DNA of 64,000 nt from Ideonella sp. MAG2 (lineage in GTDB: Bacteria > Pseudomonadota > Gammaproteobacteria > Burkholderiales > Burkholderiaceae_C): NCBI GenBank assembly GCA_004359425.1, contig PTEU01000001.1:1721704-1785703 (forward strand), in the 5' to 3' direction. Positions 17,021-27,719 of this stretch are shown here, in pieces. Below the pieces are notes generated by a model, which had not been told where the DNA came from, searched no databases, and was given only the letters and a program-made list of their open reading frames with translations. The translations under genes were made by a program, and so were the position numbers. Position 1 is the stretch's first letter, and every line of letters begins with the position of its first letter.

Positions 17021-17047
17021 AAAACAAGCGCACAGCCGCTTGTTGAT

Positions 17048-17065
17048 ATTCGAGCAAGCTCGAAT
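17048..17065. repeat. Short perfect hairpin between tRNA units
   Basis: ATTCGAG and CTCGAAT flank a CAAG loop, a perfect 7-bp stem directly downstream (minus strand) of the terminator-like stem at 17069-17102 and 28 nt before tRNA-Glu copy 2. It could help processing or termination of the tRNA precursor. Confidence 0.5.
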
Positions 17066-17068
17066 TAA

Positions 17069-17102
17069 AAACGCCTGCAGGATATTCACCGAGCAGGCGT
17101 TT
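17069..17102 (-). terminator. Internal terminator-like stem between duplicated Glu-Asp units
   Basis: AAACGCCTGC (17069-17078) and GCAGGCGTTT (17093-17102) form the same 10-bp stem as the terminator at 16824-16856, with a different loop and followed on the minus strand by TTTTAATT. It separates the first Glu-Asp pair from the second, so expression of the second pair may depend on read-through or its own promoter. Confidence 0.75.
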
Positions 17103-17111
17103 GCTGTTCTT

Positions 17112-17188
17112 TGGCGGAGTGGACGGGACTCGAACCCGCGACCCCCGGCGTGACAGGCCGGTATTCTAACCAACTGAACTACCACTCC
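17112..17188 (-). tRNA. tRNA-Asp (GUC), copy 1
   Basis: The gene is 77 nt with encoded CCA, anticodon GUC in loop CTGTCAC, and identical to the copy at 16864-16940. It is followed in transcription by the internal terminator stem. Confidence 0.97.
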
Positions 17189-17276
17189 GCAGTGGTGCTG
17201 AACATTGGATTATGTCTCCATAACCCCAGGCTTCAGCAGCCTGTGCCGCTTTATCTCGGTGTGAGCCTTGATAAAT

Positions 17277-17352
17277 TGGCGTCCCCTAGGGGATTCGAAC
17301 CCCTGTTACAACCGTGAAAGGGTCGTGTCCTAGGCCTCTAGACGAAGGGGAC
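17277..17352 (-). tRNA. tRNA-Glu (UUC), copy 1
   Basis: The gene is 76 nt with encoded CCA and anticodon UUC, identical to the copy at 16945-17020. The spacer to tRNA-Asp copy 1 is 88 nt here, against 4 nt in the second unit, so the duplicated units differ in spacer length. It lies on the same strand as gltX, which encodes its cognate synthetase. Confidence 0.97.
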
Positions 17353-17390
17353 TTTATCCTTCACTACCTGAACGACGCCACCAGTGTGTT

Positions 17391-17466
<76 letters not shown>

Positions 17467-17494
17467 TTTGATTCCAGATTGTTCGAGGAGAATT

Positions 17495-17570
<76 letters not shown>

Positions 17571-17644
17571 ATATCACTTTTCAACTTAGCCGCAGTGTTA
17601 TCTGCTGCTTTGCTGATTCGCGATGCCGTTCAAGCAAGACCAAG

Positions 17645-17674
17645 AGTATAGACCGATTTTCAAGAACTCCGCAA
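17645..17674 (-). promoter_or_regulatory. Candidate promoter for the tRNA cluster
   Basis: On the minus strand a TATACT -10 (17645-17650) lies 18 nt after a weak TTGCGG -35 (17669-17674), at the very end of gltX and about 75 nt before the first tRNA-Ala. It would let the tRNAs be transcribed independently of gltX. Only the hexamers support it. Confidence 0.4.
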
Positions 17675-19060
17675 GAGCGCCACAATTTTTTCTTGCTCGA
17701 AGAGCGCGAGCACGGCGTCCACCGAGGGGGTTTGCGAGCGACCACACACCGCCACTCGCACGGGAATGGCCAACTGCGGCATCTTCAGGCCCAGCTCGGT
17801 GCAGGTTTGTTTGATGGTGGCGTTGATGGTGGGGGCGTCCCAGCTCACCGAAGACAGCTTGTCGGCCAGGGCTTTCAAGGCCGCGCGTGCGGCATCGGTG
17901 AGGTGTTGAGCGCGATCGGCGTCGCTGGGCACGGCGGGCACAAAGAACATGGCCAGCCAGTCCGCCAGCTCTATCGTGGTGGCGCAACGGTCTTTGAACA
18001 AAGCGCATGCACGCGCCAGGTGTGCGTTAGCCGCCTCACCTTCAGGCACGGCAATGCCTTTGCGCTGCAACTGCTGGCGCACCAATGCGGCCAAGCGCTG
18101 GTCGTCCGCCTGCTTCATGTACTGCGCATTGACCCACGCCAGCTTGGCAGCATCCCACTGCGCCGGGCTCTTGTTCAAGTGGCTGCCATCAAACCAGCTC
18201 ACCATCTGCTCGCGGCTGAACAGCTCGTCATCGCCGTGGCTCCAGCCGAGGCGTGCCAGATAGTTGTTCATGGCCTCCGGCAGGTAACCCGCTTCGTCAT
18301 AGTTGGAGACGGCCACAGCACCACGCCGCTTGGAGAGCTTTTGCCCGTCGTCGCCCAGGATCACGGGCAGATGACCAAACTGCGGCAGCGCAGCGCCCAG
18401 TGCGCGGTACATATTGATCTGCCACGGCGTGTTATTGATGTGCTCGTCGCCCCGGAACACATGGCTGATGGCCATGTCCCAGTCGTCCACCACCACCGCA
18501 AAGTTGTAGGTGGGTACGCCATCCGCGCGCTGAATGATCAGGTCGTCGATCTCGGTGTTGCTGATGCTGATCGGACCCTTGACCAAGTCGTCCCAGGTCA
18601 CCACGCCCTCCACCGGGTTGGCGAAGCGAATCACCGGCTTCACGCCCTCAGGCGCAGGCGGCAGCACCTTGCCAGCCGCAGGCCGCCAGGTGCCGTCGTA
18701 ACGGCGTTTTTGACCTTGTGCCTCTTGGGCTGCCTTCATGGCGTCCAGCTCAGCCGGGCTGCAGTAGCAGCGGTAGGCGGTGCCCGCGGCCAGCATCTGG
18801 TCGATCACCGCCTGGTAGCGGTCCAAGCGCTGCATTTGGTAGATCGGGCCTTCGTCGTAGTCCAGCCCCAGCCACTTCATGGACGCCAGAATCTGGTCCA
18901 CCGAATCTTGGGTGGAGCGGGCCACGTCGGTGTCTTCAATGCGCAGCACAAACTGCCCGCCGTGGTGGCGGGCATAGGCCCAGGAATACAAAGCCGTGCG
19001 GGCCGTGCCCAGATGCAGAAAACCCGTGGGAGACGGGGCGATACGTGTGCGAATGCTCAT
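17660..19060 (-). CDS. gltX: Glutamate--tRNA ligase
   Basis: The 466-residue class I synthetase charges tRNA-Glu with glutamate in the cytoplasm. The HIGH-type motif is in [20 protein letters not shown] near the N-terminus, and the KMSKS-type motif is KLSKRRG at about residue 250. It also contains [12 protein letters not shown], typical of GluRS. Length and start ([13 protein letters not shown]) are normal. Two tRNA-Glu genes lie just downstream on the same strand, and metZ is upstream with a 4-bp overlap. Confidence 0.96.
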   Translation of the reverse strand: MSIRTRIAPSPTGFLHLGTARTALYSWAYARHHGGQFVLRIEDTDVARSTQDSVDQILASMKWLGLDYDEGPIYQMQRLDRYQAVIDQMLAAGTAYRCYCSPAELDAMKAAQEAQGQKRRYDGTWRPAAGKVLPPAPEGVKPVIRFANPVEGVVTWDDLVKGPISISNTEIDDLIIQRADGVPTYNFAVVVDDWDMAISHVFRGDEHINNTPWQINMYRALGAALPQFGHLPVILGDDGQKLSKRRGAVAVSNYDEAGYLPEAMNNYLARLGWSHGDDELFSREQMVSWFDGSHLNKSPAQWDAAKLAWVNAQYMKQADDQRLAALVRQQLQRKGIAVPEGEAANAHLARACALFKDRCATTIELADWLAMFFVPAVPSDADRAQHLTDAARAALKALADKLSSVSWDAPTINATIKQTCTELGLKMPQLAIPVRVAVCGRSQTPSVDAVLALFEQEKIVALLRSS

Positions 19061-20304
19061 AGGGATCTCAAAGTGCTCAGACCGCGCTGCAAGTCGTCGG
19101 TGATGTCGTCCACATGTTCCAGGCCCACGGCCAAGCGGATCAGGCCCTCGCCAATGCCCGCATCTTGGCGCTGTGCCGGGGTCAGGCGGCCATGGGAGGT
19201 GGTGGCTGGGTGGGTAATGATGGACTTGGTGTCACCCAAATTGGTGGCCACGCTCAACACCAAGGTGCTGTCGATGACATGAAAGGCTGCGGCTTTGGCA
19301 GCCTCAGGGCTGTCGCCACGCACATCAAAAGACACCACCGCACCGCCTACCCCCGATTGCTGGCGCATGGCCAGCTCATGCTGCGGGTAAGAGGCCAAGC
19401 CCGGGTAATACACCCTCGACACACCGGGCTGAGCCTCTAGCCAGCGGGCCACGGCCAAGGCGTTGGCGCTTTGCGCCGCCATGCGCAGGCCCATGGTCTC
19501 CAAGCCCTTGATCAGCACCCAAGCATTGAAGGGCGACAGCGTCATGCCGGCGGTGCGCACCACCGGGCCGAACACGTCGTGGATCAATCGTTTGGGGCCG
19601 CACACGGCCCCTGCCATCACACGGCCTTGGCCGTCCATGTACTTGGTGCCCGAGTAGAGGCTGAGATCTGCGCCTAAGTCCAGCGGGCGTTGCAGCACCG
19701 AGGTGCAGAAGGTGTTGTCCACCACCAGCAGAGCACCGGCTGCATGCGCCACCTCGGCCAGGGCGGAGATGTCGCAAACATCCGTCAAGGGGTTGGTGGG
19801 CGTTTCAGCAAACAGCAGCTTGGTGCTGGGCTTCACAGCCTCTCGCCATGCTTGCACATCAGTCTGCGAGACAAAGCTAGTCTCTACTCCGAACTTGCCA
19901 AACTCTTTGGCGAACAGGCTGATGGTGGAGCCGAACACCGAGCGTGAGCAAATGACATGATCGCCTGCCTTGAGCAGGCCCATGATGACCATCAGGATGG
20001 CGCTCATGCCGGTGGCCGTGGCCACGGCGGCCTCGGCCCCTTCCATGGCGGCCAAGCGTGCTTCCAGCGTGCGCACTGTGGGGTTGCTGGTGCGGCTGTA
20101 GGTGAAGTCCTCCATGTCGGCAAACCGTCGTGCCGAAGTTTCGGCGTCGGGCTGTACATAGGAGCTGGTCAGGAACAGGGCCTCGGAGTTCTCACCGTGT
20201 TGGCTAGGGGCCAGGGCGGTGCGGACGGCCAGGGTTTCCGGCCGCAAGCCCGGTGGCAGTTGGGCCCGTGCCAAGCGGCGTGCTTCATCGTTGGAAAAAC
20301 TCAT
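19057..20304 (-). CDS. metZ: O-succinylhomoserine sulfhydrylase
   Basis: This 415-residue Cys/Met-metabolism PLP enzyme converts O-succinyl-homoserine plus sulfide to homocysteine, the direct-sulfhydrylation route to methionine. The PLP lysine lies in [12 protein letters not shown]. Other family features are ATATGMSAI and the substrate-side YTRYGNPTV-like [16 protein letters not shown]. The start [14 protein letters not shown] at 20304 was chosen because upstream codons lie inside purF. It begins 1 bp after the purF stop and its end overlaps the gltX start by 4 bp. Assignment over cystathionine gamma-synthase rests on sequence style and the usual purF-metZ neighbourhood. Confidence 0.9.
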   Translation of the reverse strand: MSFSNDEARRLARAQLPPGLRPETLAVRTALAPSQHGENSEALFLTSSYVQPDAETSARRFADMEDFTYSRTSNPTVRTLEARLAAMEGAEAAVATATGMSAILMVIMGLLKAGDHVICSRSVFGSTISLFAKEFGKFGVETSFVSQTDVQAWREAVKPSTKLLFAETPTNPLTDVCDISALAEVAHAAGALLVVDNTFCTSVLQRPLDLGADLSLYSGTKYMDGQGRVMAGAVCGPKRLIHDVFGPVVRTAGMTLSPFNAWVLIKGLETMGLRMAAQSANALAVARWLEAQPGVSRVYYPGLASYPQHELAMRQQSGVGGAVVSFDVRGDSPEAAKAAAFHVIDSTLVLSVATNLGDTKSIITHPATTSHGRLTPAQRQDAGIGEGLIRLAVGLEHVDDITDDLQRGLSTLRSL

Positions 20305-20305
20305 G

Positions 20306-21823
20306 TCACGCACTCCCTTCGCCGGACTGCAGCGCCAAGCGCGTGCGGTCTGCGCCCTCTTCGTCTTGCGGCTGGCTGGCACGCTGAGCCTTAATGGCGG
20401 CAAAGTCGGCCAAGCTCACGTCGCCCGTGATGTAGCTGCCATCAAAGCAGGAAGCCTCGAAGCCTTGCAAGGCCGGGTTGAGGGCCTTGACCACGCGCTT
20501 CATCGCATCCACATCTTGGTAGATCAAGGCATCAGCCCCAATGTAGGCCCGGATTTCTTCGAGACTGCGGTCATGCGCAATCAGCTCCTCTTGCGTAGGC
20601 ATGTCAATGCCATACACATTGGGGTACTTGACCGGCGGCGCAGCGGAGGCCATATAGACCTTGCGAGCCCCAGCCTCACGCGCCATCTGAACAATCTCTT
20701 TAGAGGTGGTGCCCCGAACGATGGAGTCGTCCACCAAAAGCACGTTGCGGCCTTTGAACTCCACGCCAATGGCATTGAGTTTTTGCCGCACGCTCTTCTT
20801 GCGCACACTCTGGCCCGGCATGATGAAGGTGCGCCCAACATAGCGGTTTTTCACAAAGCCTTCGCGGTAAGGCTTGCCAATGCGGTGCGCCAATTGCATG
20901 GCGCTAGGGCGGCTCGATTCAGGGATGGGGATGACCACATCAATCTCACTAGGCGGCATGGTCGAGATCAAACGCTGGGCCAAGGTTTCGCCCATATTGA
21001 GCCGGGCTTGATAGACCGAGATGCCGTCGATCACGGAATCGGGCCGCGCCAAGTACACAAACTCAAACATGCACGGTGACAGTTGCGGCGCATCGGCACA
21101 TTGTTGGGCGTGGAGTTGCCCCTGCATGTCGATGAAGATGGCCTCGCCCGGAGCCACATCGCGCACAAATTTGTGGCCCGTGCCTTCCAGGGCAACCGAC
21201 TCACTGGCGACCATGAACTCACCACTACTCTCGGCCGCACCAAAGCACAGCGGGCGTATGCCATAAGGGTCGCGAAAGGCCAGCAGGCCATAGCCGGCAA
21301 TCAGCGCCACCACCGCATAAGAACCCTTGATGCGTTGGTGCACCGCAGACACCGCTTTGAAGACCTCGGCCGGGCTGAGCGGCAAGTCGCGCGCAGCCAT
21401 TTCAATCTCATGCGCCAAGACATTGATCAACACCTCGGTATCGCTCTCGGTGTTGATGTGGCGGCGGTCAATGTCAAACAACTCCGCCTTCAAGGCGTGG
21501 GCGTTGGTGAGGTTGCCGTTGTGCACCAGCACAATGCCAAAGGGTGCATTTACATAAAAAGGCTGCGCCTCTTCTTCGCTGTAGGCATTGCCGGCCGTGG
21601 GGTAACGCACCTGGCCCAAGCCCACATTGCCGGGCAAGGCCCGCATATTGCGAGTGCGAAAGACATCGCGCACCATGCCGCGCGCCTTGTGCATAAAGCA
21701 CTTGGTGCCTTGCATGGTAACGATGCCTGCTGCGTCTTGACCGCGGTGCTGCAAGAGCAACAGTGCGTCATAGATGAGCTGGTTGACGGGCTGCGGAGAG
21801 ATCACGCCGACGATGCCGCACAT
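20306..21823 (-). CDS. purF: Amidophosphoribosyltransferase
   Basis: PurF catalyses the first committed step of purine synthesis, PRPP plus glutamine to 5-phosphoribosylamine. The 505-residue protein begins MCGIVGVI, with Cys2 as the glutaminase nucleophile, and has [17 protein letters not shown] in the glutaminase domain and the PRPP loop [14 protein letters not shown] in the phosphoribosyltransferase domain. Length is normal. It is between cvpA and metZ, the standard order in this group. Confidence 0.96.
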   Translation of the reverse strand: MCGIVGVISPQPVNQLIYDALLLLQHRGQDAAGIVTMQGTKCFMHKARGMVRDVFRTRNMRALPGNVGLGQVRYPTAGNAYSEEEAQPFYVNAPFGIVLVHNGNLTNAHALKAELFDIDRRHINTESDTEVLINVLAHEIEMAARDLPLSPAEVFKAVSAVHQRIKGSYAVVALIAGYGLLAFRDPYGIRPLCFGAAESSGEFMVASESVALEGTGHKFVRDVAPGEAIFIDMQGQLHAQQCADAPQLSPCMFEFVYLARPDSVIDGISVYQARLNMGETLAQRLISTMPPSEIDVVIPIPESSRPSAMQLAHRIGKPYREGFVKNRYVGRTFIMPGQSVRKKSVRQKLNAIGVEFKGRNVLLVDDSIVRGTTSKEIVQMAREAGARKVYMASAAPPVKYPNVYGIDMPTQEELIAHDRSLEEIRAYIGADALIYQDVDAMKRVVKALNPALQGFEASCFDGSYITGDVSLADFAAIKAQRASQPQDEEGADRTRLALQSGEGSA

Positions 21824-21856
21824 GGGGAAATTCCGTTTCTTAAGGGGAACACAAGG

Positions 21857-22405
21857 TCACAACAGGGAAGGTGCACTGGGCACCTCTAACTGGTCAGGCA
21901 GCCAGGTCTTGAGACCAGGCCACTCCGGAAAAAGGGGCTGAAGTTGGCGCGCCAAGGCCGTTAATTGCTGGGCTGCCCAGGAAGACGACCAGACTTCGGT
22001 TTTGGCCAACGGTGTCCACAACACCAAGGTCGTCACCACCAAGGCAAGCAGCAGGCCCCGCAACGCACCGAAAGCCGCGCCCAGCAGGCGGTCCATCACC
22101 GACAGTGGGGTGGCAGCGATCAGCATACGCGCCAACCTGGCCAACAGGCCACACGCGACCAACACCACGGTGAACACCAGGCCATAGGCTCCCATGGCAC
22201 GCCAGGCAGATTCCGGCGCACCCCAGGGCAGTTGGGTGGCCGCCCAGCCGCTGAAGGACTGAGCCGCCCACCATGCCACCAGCCAGGCCAGCAAAGACAG
22301 CATCTCAAACACCAGCCCTCGCCACAGCCCGATGAGCACGGACAACAGCAAGCCCCCGAGCACCGCCCAGTCCAAACTCGTCAATACGGGCAGCGTGTCT
22401 TGCAT
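21857..22405 (-). CDS. cvpA: CvpA family inner-membrane protein
   Basis: The 182-residue protein has four hydrophobic segments starting with LDWAVLGGLLLSVLIGLWRG, the CvpA signature. E. coli CvpA is needed for colicin V production and bile-salt tolerance; its biochemical role is unclear. The ATG at 22405 was chosen, with an in-frame start 9 bp upstream also possible. It follows the SPOR-domain gene by 11 bp and precedes purF by 33 bp, so it belongs to the same operon. Confidence 0.9.
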   Translation of the reverse strand: MQDTLPVLTSLDWAVLGGLLLSVLIGLWRGLVFEMLSLLAWLVAWWAAQSFSGWAATQLPWGAPESAWRAMGAYGLVFTVVLVACGLLARLARMLIAATPLSVMDRLLGAAFGALRGLLLALVVTTLVLWTPLAKTEVWSSSWAAQQLTALARQLQPLFPEWPGLKTWLPDQLEVPSAPSLL

Positions 22406-22416
22406 GAGCGCCACCG

Positions 22417-23187
22417 TCAGAGCAGCAATACCGCCGCTTGCATGCCACTGGCCTTGATGCGCGTGGCAATCTTGTCGGCCTCTGCCTTGGTGGGATAGGG
22501 CCCAACTCGCACACGGATGCGTCGCCCGGTATCAGACTCAATGACCTGGGTATAAGTCTTGTAGCCCATGGACTCCAGTTTTTGGCGGGCATCTCGCGCC
22601 GCTTGAACTTCGAGGTAAGCGCCGACCTGAACGACAAAACGGCCATTCTCAGCCAGTGCTTCGGTGGGCTTGGGTGCAGGCTTGGCTTCCGTAGGCTTGG
22701 GTGCTGGTTTGGGCTCCGGCTTTGGCTCGGGCTTCGGGCTTGGCTTGGGTTCTGTTTGAGGCGCGGGCTTGGGCTCCGCTGCGGGCACGGCACTGGCTCG
22801 TGCTGGCGCTGAGGCCGGTGGCGTTGGCCTCGGGGCCTGCACCGCCGAGGCAGCACGGGGGGGCGGCGACACCACGACCGGCTCGCTCACCGGGCTGCGG
22901 GCAGGCTCAGGGCGGGCCGAGGCTGATCGACTGGCCGGTGTGACCAAGGGCGCTGCGGATTCCCGCGAGGGAATCTCGATGGGGATGTCCACCGGAATGG
23001 GCCGCGGTTGGGTCTCGAAGATCAACGGAAAACCCACGATGCCCGCACCGAGTAACAGGGCAGCACCAATCAGGCGGCGACGGGCACTGACACGCGCGAC
23101 ACGAACCACTTCCACAGGGTCAGCGCTGTGCGAGGCAGGCGCTGGGCTGGAAGACGTGCGAAAGCCGAATTTGGAGAGAAATCCCAT
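22417..23187 (-). CDS. SPOR domain-containing protein (DedD-like)
   Basis: The 256-residue protein has a short cytoplasmic N-terminus, one TM segment (about residues 34-52, RRLIGAALLLGAGIVGFPLI), a long Pro/Lys/Glu-rich linker with PKPEPKPEPKPAPKP-type repeats, and a C-terminal SPOR domain (about 180-256, FVVQVGAYLEVQAARDARQK). SPOR domains bind denuded peptidoglycan at the septum, so the role is probably in cell division. Upstream folC and downstream cvpA are the expected neighbours. Confidence 0.9.
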   Translation of the reverse strand: MGFLSKFGFRTSSSPAPASHSADPVEVVRVARVSARRRLIGAALLLGAGIVGFPLIFETQPRPIPVDIPIEIPSRESAAPLVTPASRSASARPEPARSPVSEPVVVSPPPRAASAVQAPRPTPPASAPARASAVPAAEPKPAPQTEPKPSPKPEPKPEPKPAPKPTEAKPAPKPTEALAENGRFVVQVGAYLEVQAARDARQKLESMGYKTYTQVIESDTGRRIRVRVGPYPTKAEADKIATRIKASGMQAAVLLL

Positions 23188-23318
23188 GCGTGTCAGCGTG
23201 CGTTTGGGGCTCACACCGCAAGCGCTCGGGCTGAGGAGTCAGCCCGCGGCACCCGCACGGATCAGCAGAGCTGCCCGGCCATCCACGCGGCGTCTTGCAC
23301 CCGCGTGATGGCCTCAAC

Positions 23319-24626
23319 TCAGGCCTGATGAGGTGCGCTGAGCCGTGGCAAGCCCTTCTCCAGCACGCCGCCCACGGTATAGAACGAGCCGAAGACCACG
23401 ATTCTATCAGCCGGGTCCGAGGCCAAGAGCGCTGCATAGAGGGCATCTGAGGGGTTTGGGTGGGCGCTCACCCACTTCGGCGCAGGCGTCAAGCCGCGCA
23501 CCATGACCGCCAAATCCTCCGCCTTGGCAGCGCGTGCCAGCGGTAGGTCGCTCAGGTACCAGCCGTCCACCAAGGGCGCGATGCGAGCCAGCACCCCGGC
23601 CAAGTCTTTGTCGTGCATGGCCCCAAACACTGCACGGGTACGGGGGAAGAAGCCCATTTGGTCCAAGTTGAGCGCCAGCGCCGATACGCTTTGCGGGTTG
23701 TGCGCCACGTCCAACACCATGGCCGGCTGACCGGGCACGATCTGAAAGCGCCCGGGCAAATCCACCGTCGCCAGCCCCAGCCGCACCGCCTGAGCCGTCA
23801 TGGGCAGACGATCCCGCAGCGCTTCGAGCGCCGCAATGGCTCCTGCGGCGTTGAGGAGCTGGTTGGCCCCGCGCAGCGCCGGATAGGCCAGGCTGTGATA
23901 GCGCCGCCCTCGCCCGCTCCAGGACCATTGCTGGCGGTCCCCTGCCTGGTTGAAGTCGCGCCCAACCAGCCACAGGTCGGCACCCAAGCCTTCTGCCACC
24001 GCCACCACACTGGCGGGCGGCAGGGGGTCAGCCACGATGGCGGGACGGCCCGCCCGCAAAATGCCAGCCTTTTCGCGGCCAATGCTCTCGCGGTCAGGCC
24101 CCAGGTATTCCACATGATCCAGGTCGATGGTGGTGATCACCGCCACGTCAGCATCAAAGATATTGACCGCGTCCAAGCGACCACCCAGGCCCACTTCCAA
24201 AATGACCAAGTCGGGCGCTGCCTCGATCAAGCAACTGGCAATGGCCAAGAAGGTGAACTCAAAGTAAGAGAGCACGGTATCGCCCCGTGCTGCCTCTACC
24301 CGGGCAAAGTGCTTGGCCAGAATGTCGCCCGAGACCATCTCGCCATTGACCCGGCAGCGCTCTTCAAAGTGAACCAGATGCGGCTTGGAGAACAGGCCCA
24401 CTTTGTAGCCTGCGGCGCGAGCCATGCTGTCGAGCATGGCGCAGGTGGAGCCCTTGCCGTTGGTGCCCGCCACGCTGATGATGGGGCAGGCAAAACGCAG
24501 GCCCATGCGGTCTTTGACCGCGCGAACCCGCTCCAGGGTGAAGTTCACCTTGTCCCGGGTCAACTCCATGGACACCGCGTGCGCCTTTTCGGCATGGGCC
24601 AGCCAGTCGGCCAGAGTGGTCGGCAT
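23319..24626 (-). CDS. folC: Bifunctional folylpolyglutamate synthase/dihydrofolate synthase
   Basis: The 435-residue Mur-ligase-family enzyme adds glutamate to dihydropteroate and to folates. The ATP loop ISVAGTNGKGSTCAML is at about residues 50-65, with EVGLGGRLDAVN and DHVEYLGPDRESIGREKAGI further on. The ATG at 24626 is favoured because GGAGAGG lies 6 nt upstream. The 131-bp gap to the SPOR gene holds no gene that I can see. Confidence 0.94.
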   Translation of the reverse strand: MPTTLADWLAHAEKAHAVSMELTRDKVNFTLERVRAVKDRMGLRFACPIISVAGTNGKGSTCAMLDSMARAAGYKVGLFSKPHLVHFEERCRVNGEMVSGDILAKHFARVEAARGDTVLSYFEFTFLAIASCLIEAAPDLVILEVGLGGRLDAVNIFDADVAVITTIDLDHVEYLGPDRESIGREKAGILRAGRPAIVADPLPPASVVAVAEGLGADLWLVGRDFNQAGDRQQWSWSGRGRRYHSLAYPALRGANQLLNAAGAIAALEALRDRLPMTAQAVRLGLATVDLPGRFQIVPGQPAMVLDVAHNPQSVSALALNLDQMGFFPRTRAVFGAMHDKDLAGVLARIAPLVDGWYLSDLPLARAAKAEDLAVMVRGLTPAPKWVSAHPNPSDALYAALLASDPADRIVVFGSFYTVGGVLEKGLPRLSAPHQA

Positions 24627-24646
24627 GTCGTGCCTCTCCAATGAAA

Positions 24647-24670
24647 ACGCCCCAACAAGCTGTGGGGCGT
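24647..24670 (-). terminator. Possible intrinsic terminator after accD
   Basis: ACGCCCCA (24647-24654) and TGGGGCGT (24663-24670) form an 8-bp stem with an 8-nt loop. On the minus strand TTTTCATT follows, a short U-tract. It lies between accD and the folC start. Confidence 0.5.
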
Positions 24671-24709
24671 GAACTCGCCCGAGGGCAAGCGCGGAAGACT
24701 AAGCGCCTC

Positions 24710-25582
24710 TTAGGCGACTGCGTCAGCCGACTGGCGCTGCAAGATGGCCAATTGACGGGCAATGCTTTCACGCAGTTGGCGGCGGTCGAGAATCATGTCG
24801 ACCGCACCCTTGGTGATCAAGAACTCGGCACGCTGGAAGCCTTCGGGCAGCTTTTCGCGCACGGTGTTTTCAATCACGCGCGGCCCGGCAAAACCGACCA
24901 GAGCCTTGGGCTCGGCAATCACCACGTCACCCACAAAGGCAAAGCTGGCCGACACTCCGCCCATGGTAGGGTCGGTCAGCACGCTGATGTAGGGCAACTT
25001 GGCTTTGGCCAAGCGGGTCAAGGCGGCATTGGTCTTGGCCATTTGCAGCAGGCTGAACAAGCCCTCTTGCATGCGGGCGCCGCCGGAAGCAGTGAAGCAG
25101 ATGAAGGGCACTTTTTGCTCAACAGCAGTCTCGACGCCGCGCACAAAACGCTCACCCACCACCGAGCCCATGGAGCCGCCCATAAAGTCAAACTCAAAGC
25201 AGGCCGCCACCACCGGCACGCTCATCACCGCACCGCCCATGACGACCATGGCATCGGTTTCGCCGGTGGACTCCAGGGCCCCCTTGAGGCGTTCAGGGTA
25301 TTTCTTGCTGTCCTTGAACTTCAGCGCGTCCACAGGCAACACCTCTTGACCGATCTCGTAACGGCCTTCGGCATCCAAGAAGGTGTTCAGCCGAGCCCGT
25401 GCGCCAATGCGGTGGTGGTGGTCGCACTTGGGGCAGACGTTGAGGTTTTCTTCGAGGTCGGTCTTGTAGAGCACCGACTCGCAGGAGGGGCATTTGATCC
25501 ACAAGCCCTCGGGCACCGAGCGGCGGTCCGCCGGGTCGGTGTGTTGAATCTTCGGGGGCAGCAGTTTTTCCAGCCAACTCAT
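24710..25582 (-). CDS. accD: Acetyl-CoA carboxylase carboxyltransferase subunit beta
   Basis: The 290-residue AccD transfers the carboxyl group from biotin to acetyl-CoA together with AccA, the first step of fatty-acid synthesis. The N-terminal zinc ribbon has Cys31, Cys34, Cys50 and Cys53. The crotonase-like carboxyltransferase domain follows, with [19 protein letters not shown]. An AAGGAG Shine-Dalgarno precedes the ATG at 25582. It lies 41 bp downstream of trpA in the conserved trp-accD-folC order. Confidence 0.96.
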   Translation of the reverse strand: MSWLEKLLPPKIQHTDPADRRSVPEGLWIKCPSCESVLYKTDLEENLNVCPKCDHHHRIGARARLNTFLDAEGRYEIGQEVLPVDALKFKDSKKYPERLKGALESTGETDAMVVMGGAVMSVPVVAACFEFDFMGGSMGSVVGERFVRGVETAVEQKVPFICFTASGGARMQEGLFSLLQMAKTNAALTRLAKAKLPYISVLTDPTMGGVSASFAFVGDVVIAEPKALVGFAGPRVIENTVREKLPEGFQRAEFLITKGAVDMILDRRQLRESIARQLAILQRQSADAVA

Positions 25583-25623
25583 GGGTCAAGCTCCTTCTGG
25601 TGCGTCAGTCACAGCACTGTCAT

Positions 25624-26436
25624 TCACAGCGCGTCTAATGCGGTGCGGATCTCCGCCATGAATTGGCGGGCCGCAGAGGCCGCATTGTCGCGCGTTTGGG
25701 CTTCCAAGATCTGGATCAGGCGCGAGCCTATCACCACCCCGTCAGACACCCGGCCCACGGCGCATGCCGAAGCGGCGTCCCGAATGCCGAAGCCTACACC
25801 CACCGGCACCTTGACGTGCTGGCGGATTTTGGGAATGGCCTGGGCCACCGCATCGGTATCCAAGGCGCCCGAGCCCGTCACGCCCTTGAGTGAGACATAG
25901 TAGACGTAGCCAGTGGCGATCTCGCCGACTTGGCGCATGCGGGCCTCGGTGGAGGTCGGCGCCAAGAGGAAGATCAGGTCCATCTGATGCGCCTGCAACT
26001 GGGCCGCGAACTCCACGCACTCTTCAGGCGGGTAGTCCACGATCAAGACGCCATCCACACCGGCCACAGCGGCGTCGCGCACGAATGCACCGGCACCGTG
26101 CTGGCCGTCATAGCGCTCGACCGGGTTGGCATAGCCCATCAGCACCACGGGCGTGTTGGCGTTGGTCTGGCGGAACTCGCTGACCATGGCCAGCACTTGC
26201 GCCATGCCCACACCGCGCGCCAGCGCACGCTCAGCAGATTTTTGGATCACCGGGCCATCGGCCATGGGGTCGGAGAAAGGCACGCCCAGCTCGATCACAT
26301 CCGCCCCACCGGCGGCCAGGGCGTGCATGATCTCGACAGTCGCATCTCCAAATGGGTCACCCGCGCAAACGTAGGGAATCAAGGCTTTGCGCTGCTGCGC
26401 CGCCAATGCGGCAAAGGTAGATTGAATGCGGCTCAT
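25624..26436 (-). CDS. trpA: Tryptophan synthase alpha chain
   Basis: This 270-residue TIM barrel cleaves indole-3-glycerol phosphate to indole. The catalytic Glu is in [16 protein letters not shown] (about residue 52) and the second acid in LIVDYPPEE; the phosphate-binding [12 protein letters not shown] is also present. The ATG at 26436 overlaps the trpB stop by 4 bp (ATGA), so the two subunits are translationally coupled. Confidence 0.96.
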   Translation of the reverse strand: MSRIQSTFAALAAQQRKALIPYVCAGDPFGDATVEIMHALAAGGADVIELGVPFSDPMADGPVIQKSAERALARGVGMAQVLAMVSEFRQTNANTPVVLMGYANPVERYDGQHGAGAFVRDAAVAGVDGVLIVDYPPEECVEFAAQLQAHQMDLIFLLAPTSTEARMRQVGEIATGYVYYVSLKGVTGSGALDTDAVAQAIPKIRQHVKVPVGVGFGIRDAASACAVGRVSDGVVIGSRLIQILEAQTRDNAASAARQFMAEIRTALDAL

Positions 26437-27719
26437 GCTGAGGCTCCCTTCAAAGCTTGAAGACCCACAGCATGTTCGGCCCCGCCCTTGACCGACTGAC
26501 CTTTGCAGGACGGGCGGCAGAAGAACTCTGCCTGGGAGAGGTCGGCCACCGTGCCGATGTCTTTGTCGCCACGGCCCGAGAGATTGACCAAAACCTGTTG
26601 GTCTGGGCGCATGGTGGCGGCCAGCTTCATGGCATAGGCCACGGCATGGCTGGACTCCAGCGCGGGGATGATGCCCTCGGTGCGGCAGAGGCGATGGAAG
26701 GCCGCCAGGGCTTCGTCGTCGGTGATGCCCACATACTCGGCGCGGCCGATGTCGTGCAAGTAGGCATGCTCTGGGCCCACGCCGGGGTAGTCCAGACCCG
26801 CCGAGACCGAATGGGTCTCGATGATTTGGCCGTTGGCGTCTTGCAGCAAATAGGTACGGTTGCCATGCAGCACGCCGGGCGAGCCCGCCGAGATGCTGGC
26901 CGCGTGCTTGCCGCTGTCCAGCCCCAATCCTGCCGCTTCCACACCGATGAGGCGGACGTTCTCGTGCGGGATGTAGGGGTAGAAAATGCCCATGGCATTG
27001 CTGCCACCGCCCACACAGGCGATCACGGCGTCGGGCTGCTTGCCTGTCATCTCGGGCATTTGCACCAGGCACTCGTCGCCGATCACGCGCTGGAAGTCGC
27101 GCACCATGGCGGGATAGGGGGCGGGGCCGGCGACCGTGCCGATGATGTAGAAGGTGTTCTCAACATTGGTGACCCAGTCGCGCAGGGCTTCATTGAGCGC
27201 GTCTTTGAGGGTCTTGCTGCCGCTCTCCACCGGCACCACGGTGGCACCCAGCAGGTGCATGCGATAGACATTGGGGCTTTGGCGCTTCACGTCCTCGGCA
27301 CCCATGTAGACGATGCATTCCAGGCCATAACGCGCACAGATGGTGGCCGTGGCCACGCCATGCTGGCCCGCACCAGTCTCGGCGATGACACGGGGCTTGC
27401 CCATGCGTTTGGCCAGCAGGGCCTGGCCGATGGTGTTGTTGACCTTGTGCGCGCCGGTGTGGTTCAAGTCTTCGCGCTTCAAGAAGATCTGCGCGCCGCC
27501 AATCTCGCGGCTCATGCGCTCGGCGTGGTAGATCGGGCTGGGCCGCCCCACGAAGTGCGCCAGCTCCTTTTTGAATTCGGCCACAAAGGCCGGGTCATTG
27601 CGGTAATGGGCGTAGGCGGCCTTCAACTCGTCCAGCGCATGCACCAGGGTTTCAGAGACAAAGCTGCCGCCATAGCGGCCAAAGTGGCCCGAGGCATCGG
27701 GCTGGTCATAAGCAATCAT
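26433..27719 (-). CDS. trpB: Tryptophan synthase beta chain
   Basis: The 428-residue PLP enzyme condenses indole and serine to tryptophan. The PLP lysine is in [19 protein letters not shown] and the phosphate-binding loop is VGGGSNAMG. Length is slightly above the usual 400 because of a C-terminal extension (about 25 residues, [20 protein letters not shown]). Its start overlaps the trpF stop by 4 bp and its stop overlaps trpA. Confidence 0.96.
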   Translation of the reverse strand: MIAYDQPDASGHFGRYGGSFVSETLVHALDELKAAYAHYRNDPAFVAEFKKELAHFVGRPSPIYHAERMSREIGGAQIFLKREDLNHTGAHKVNNTIGQALLAKRMGKPRVIAETGAGQHGVATATICARYGLECIVYMGAEDVKRQSPNVYRMHLLGATVVPVESGSKTLKDALNEALRDWVTNVENTFYIIGTVAGPAPYPAMVRDFQRVIGDECLVQMPEMTGKQPDAVIACVGGGSNAMGIFYPYIPHENVRLIGVEAAGLGLDSGKHAASISAGSPGVLHGNRTYLLQDANGQIIETHSVSAGLDYPGVGPEHAYLHDIGRAEYVGITDDEALAAFHRLCRTEGIIPALESSHAVAYAMKLAATMRPDQQVLVNLSGRGDKDIGTVADLSQAEFFCRPSCKGQSVKGGAEHAVGLQALKGASA

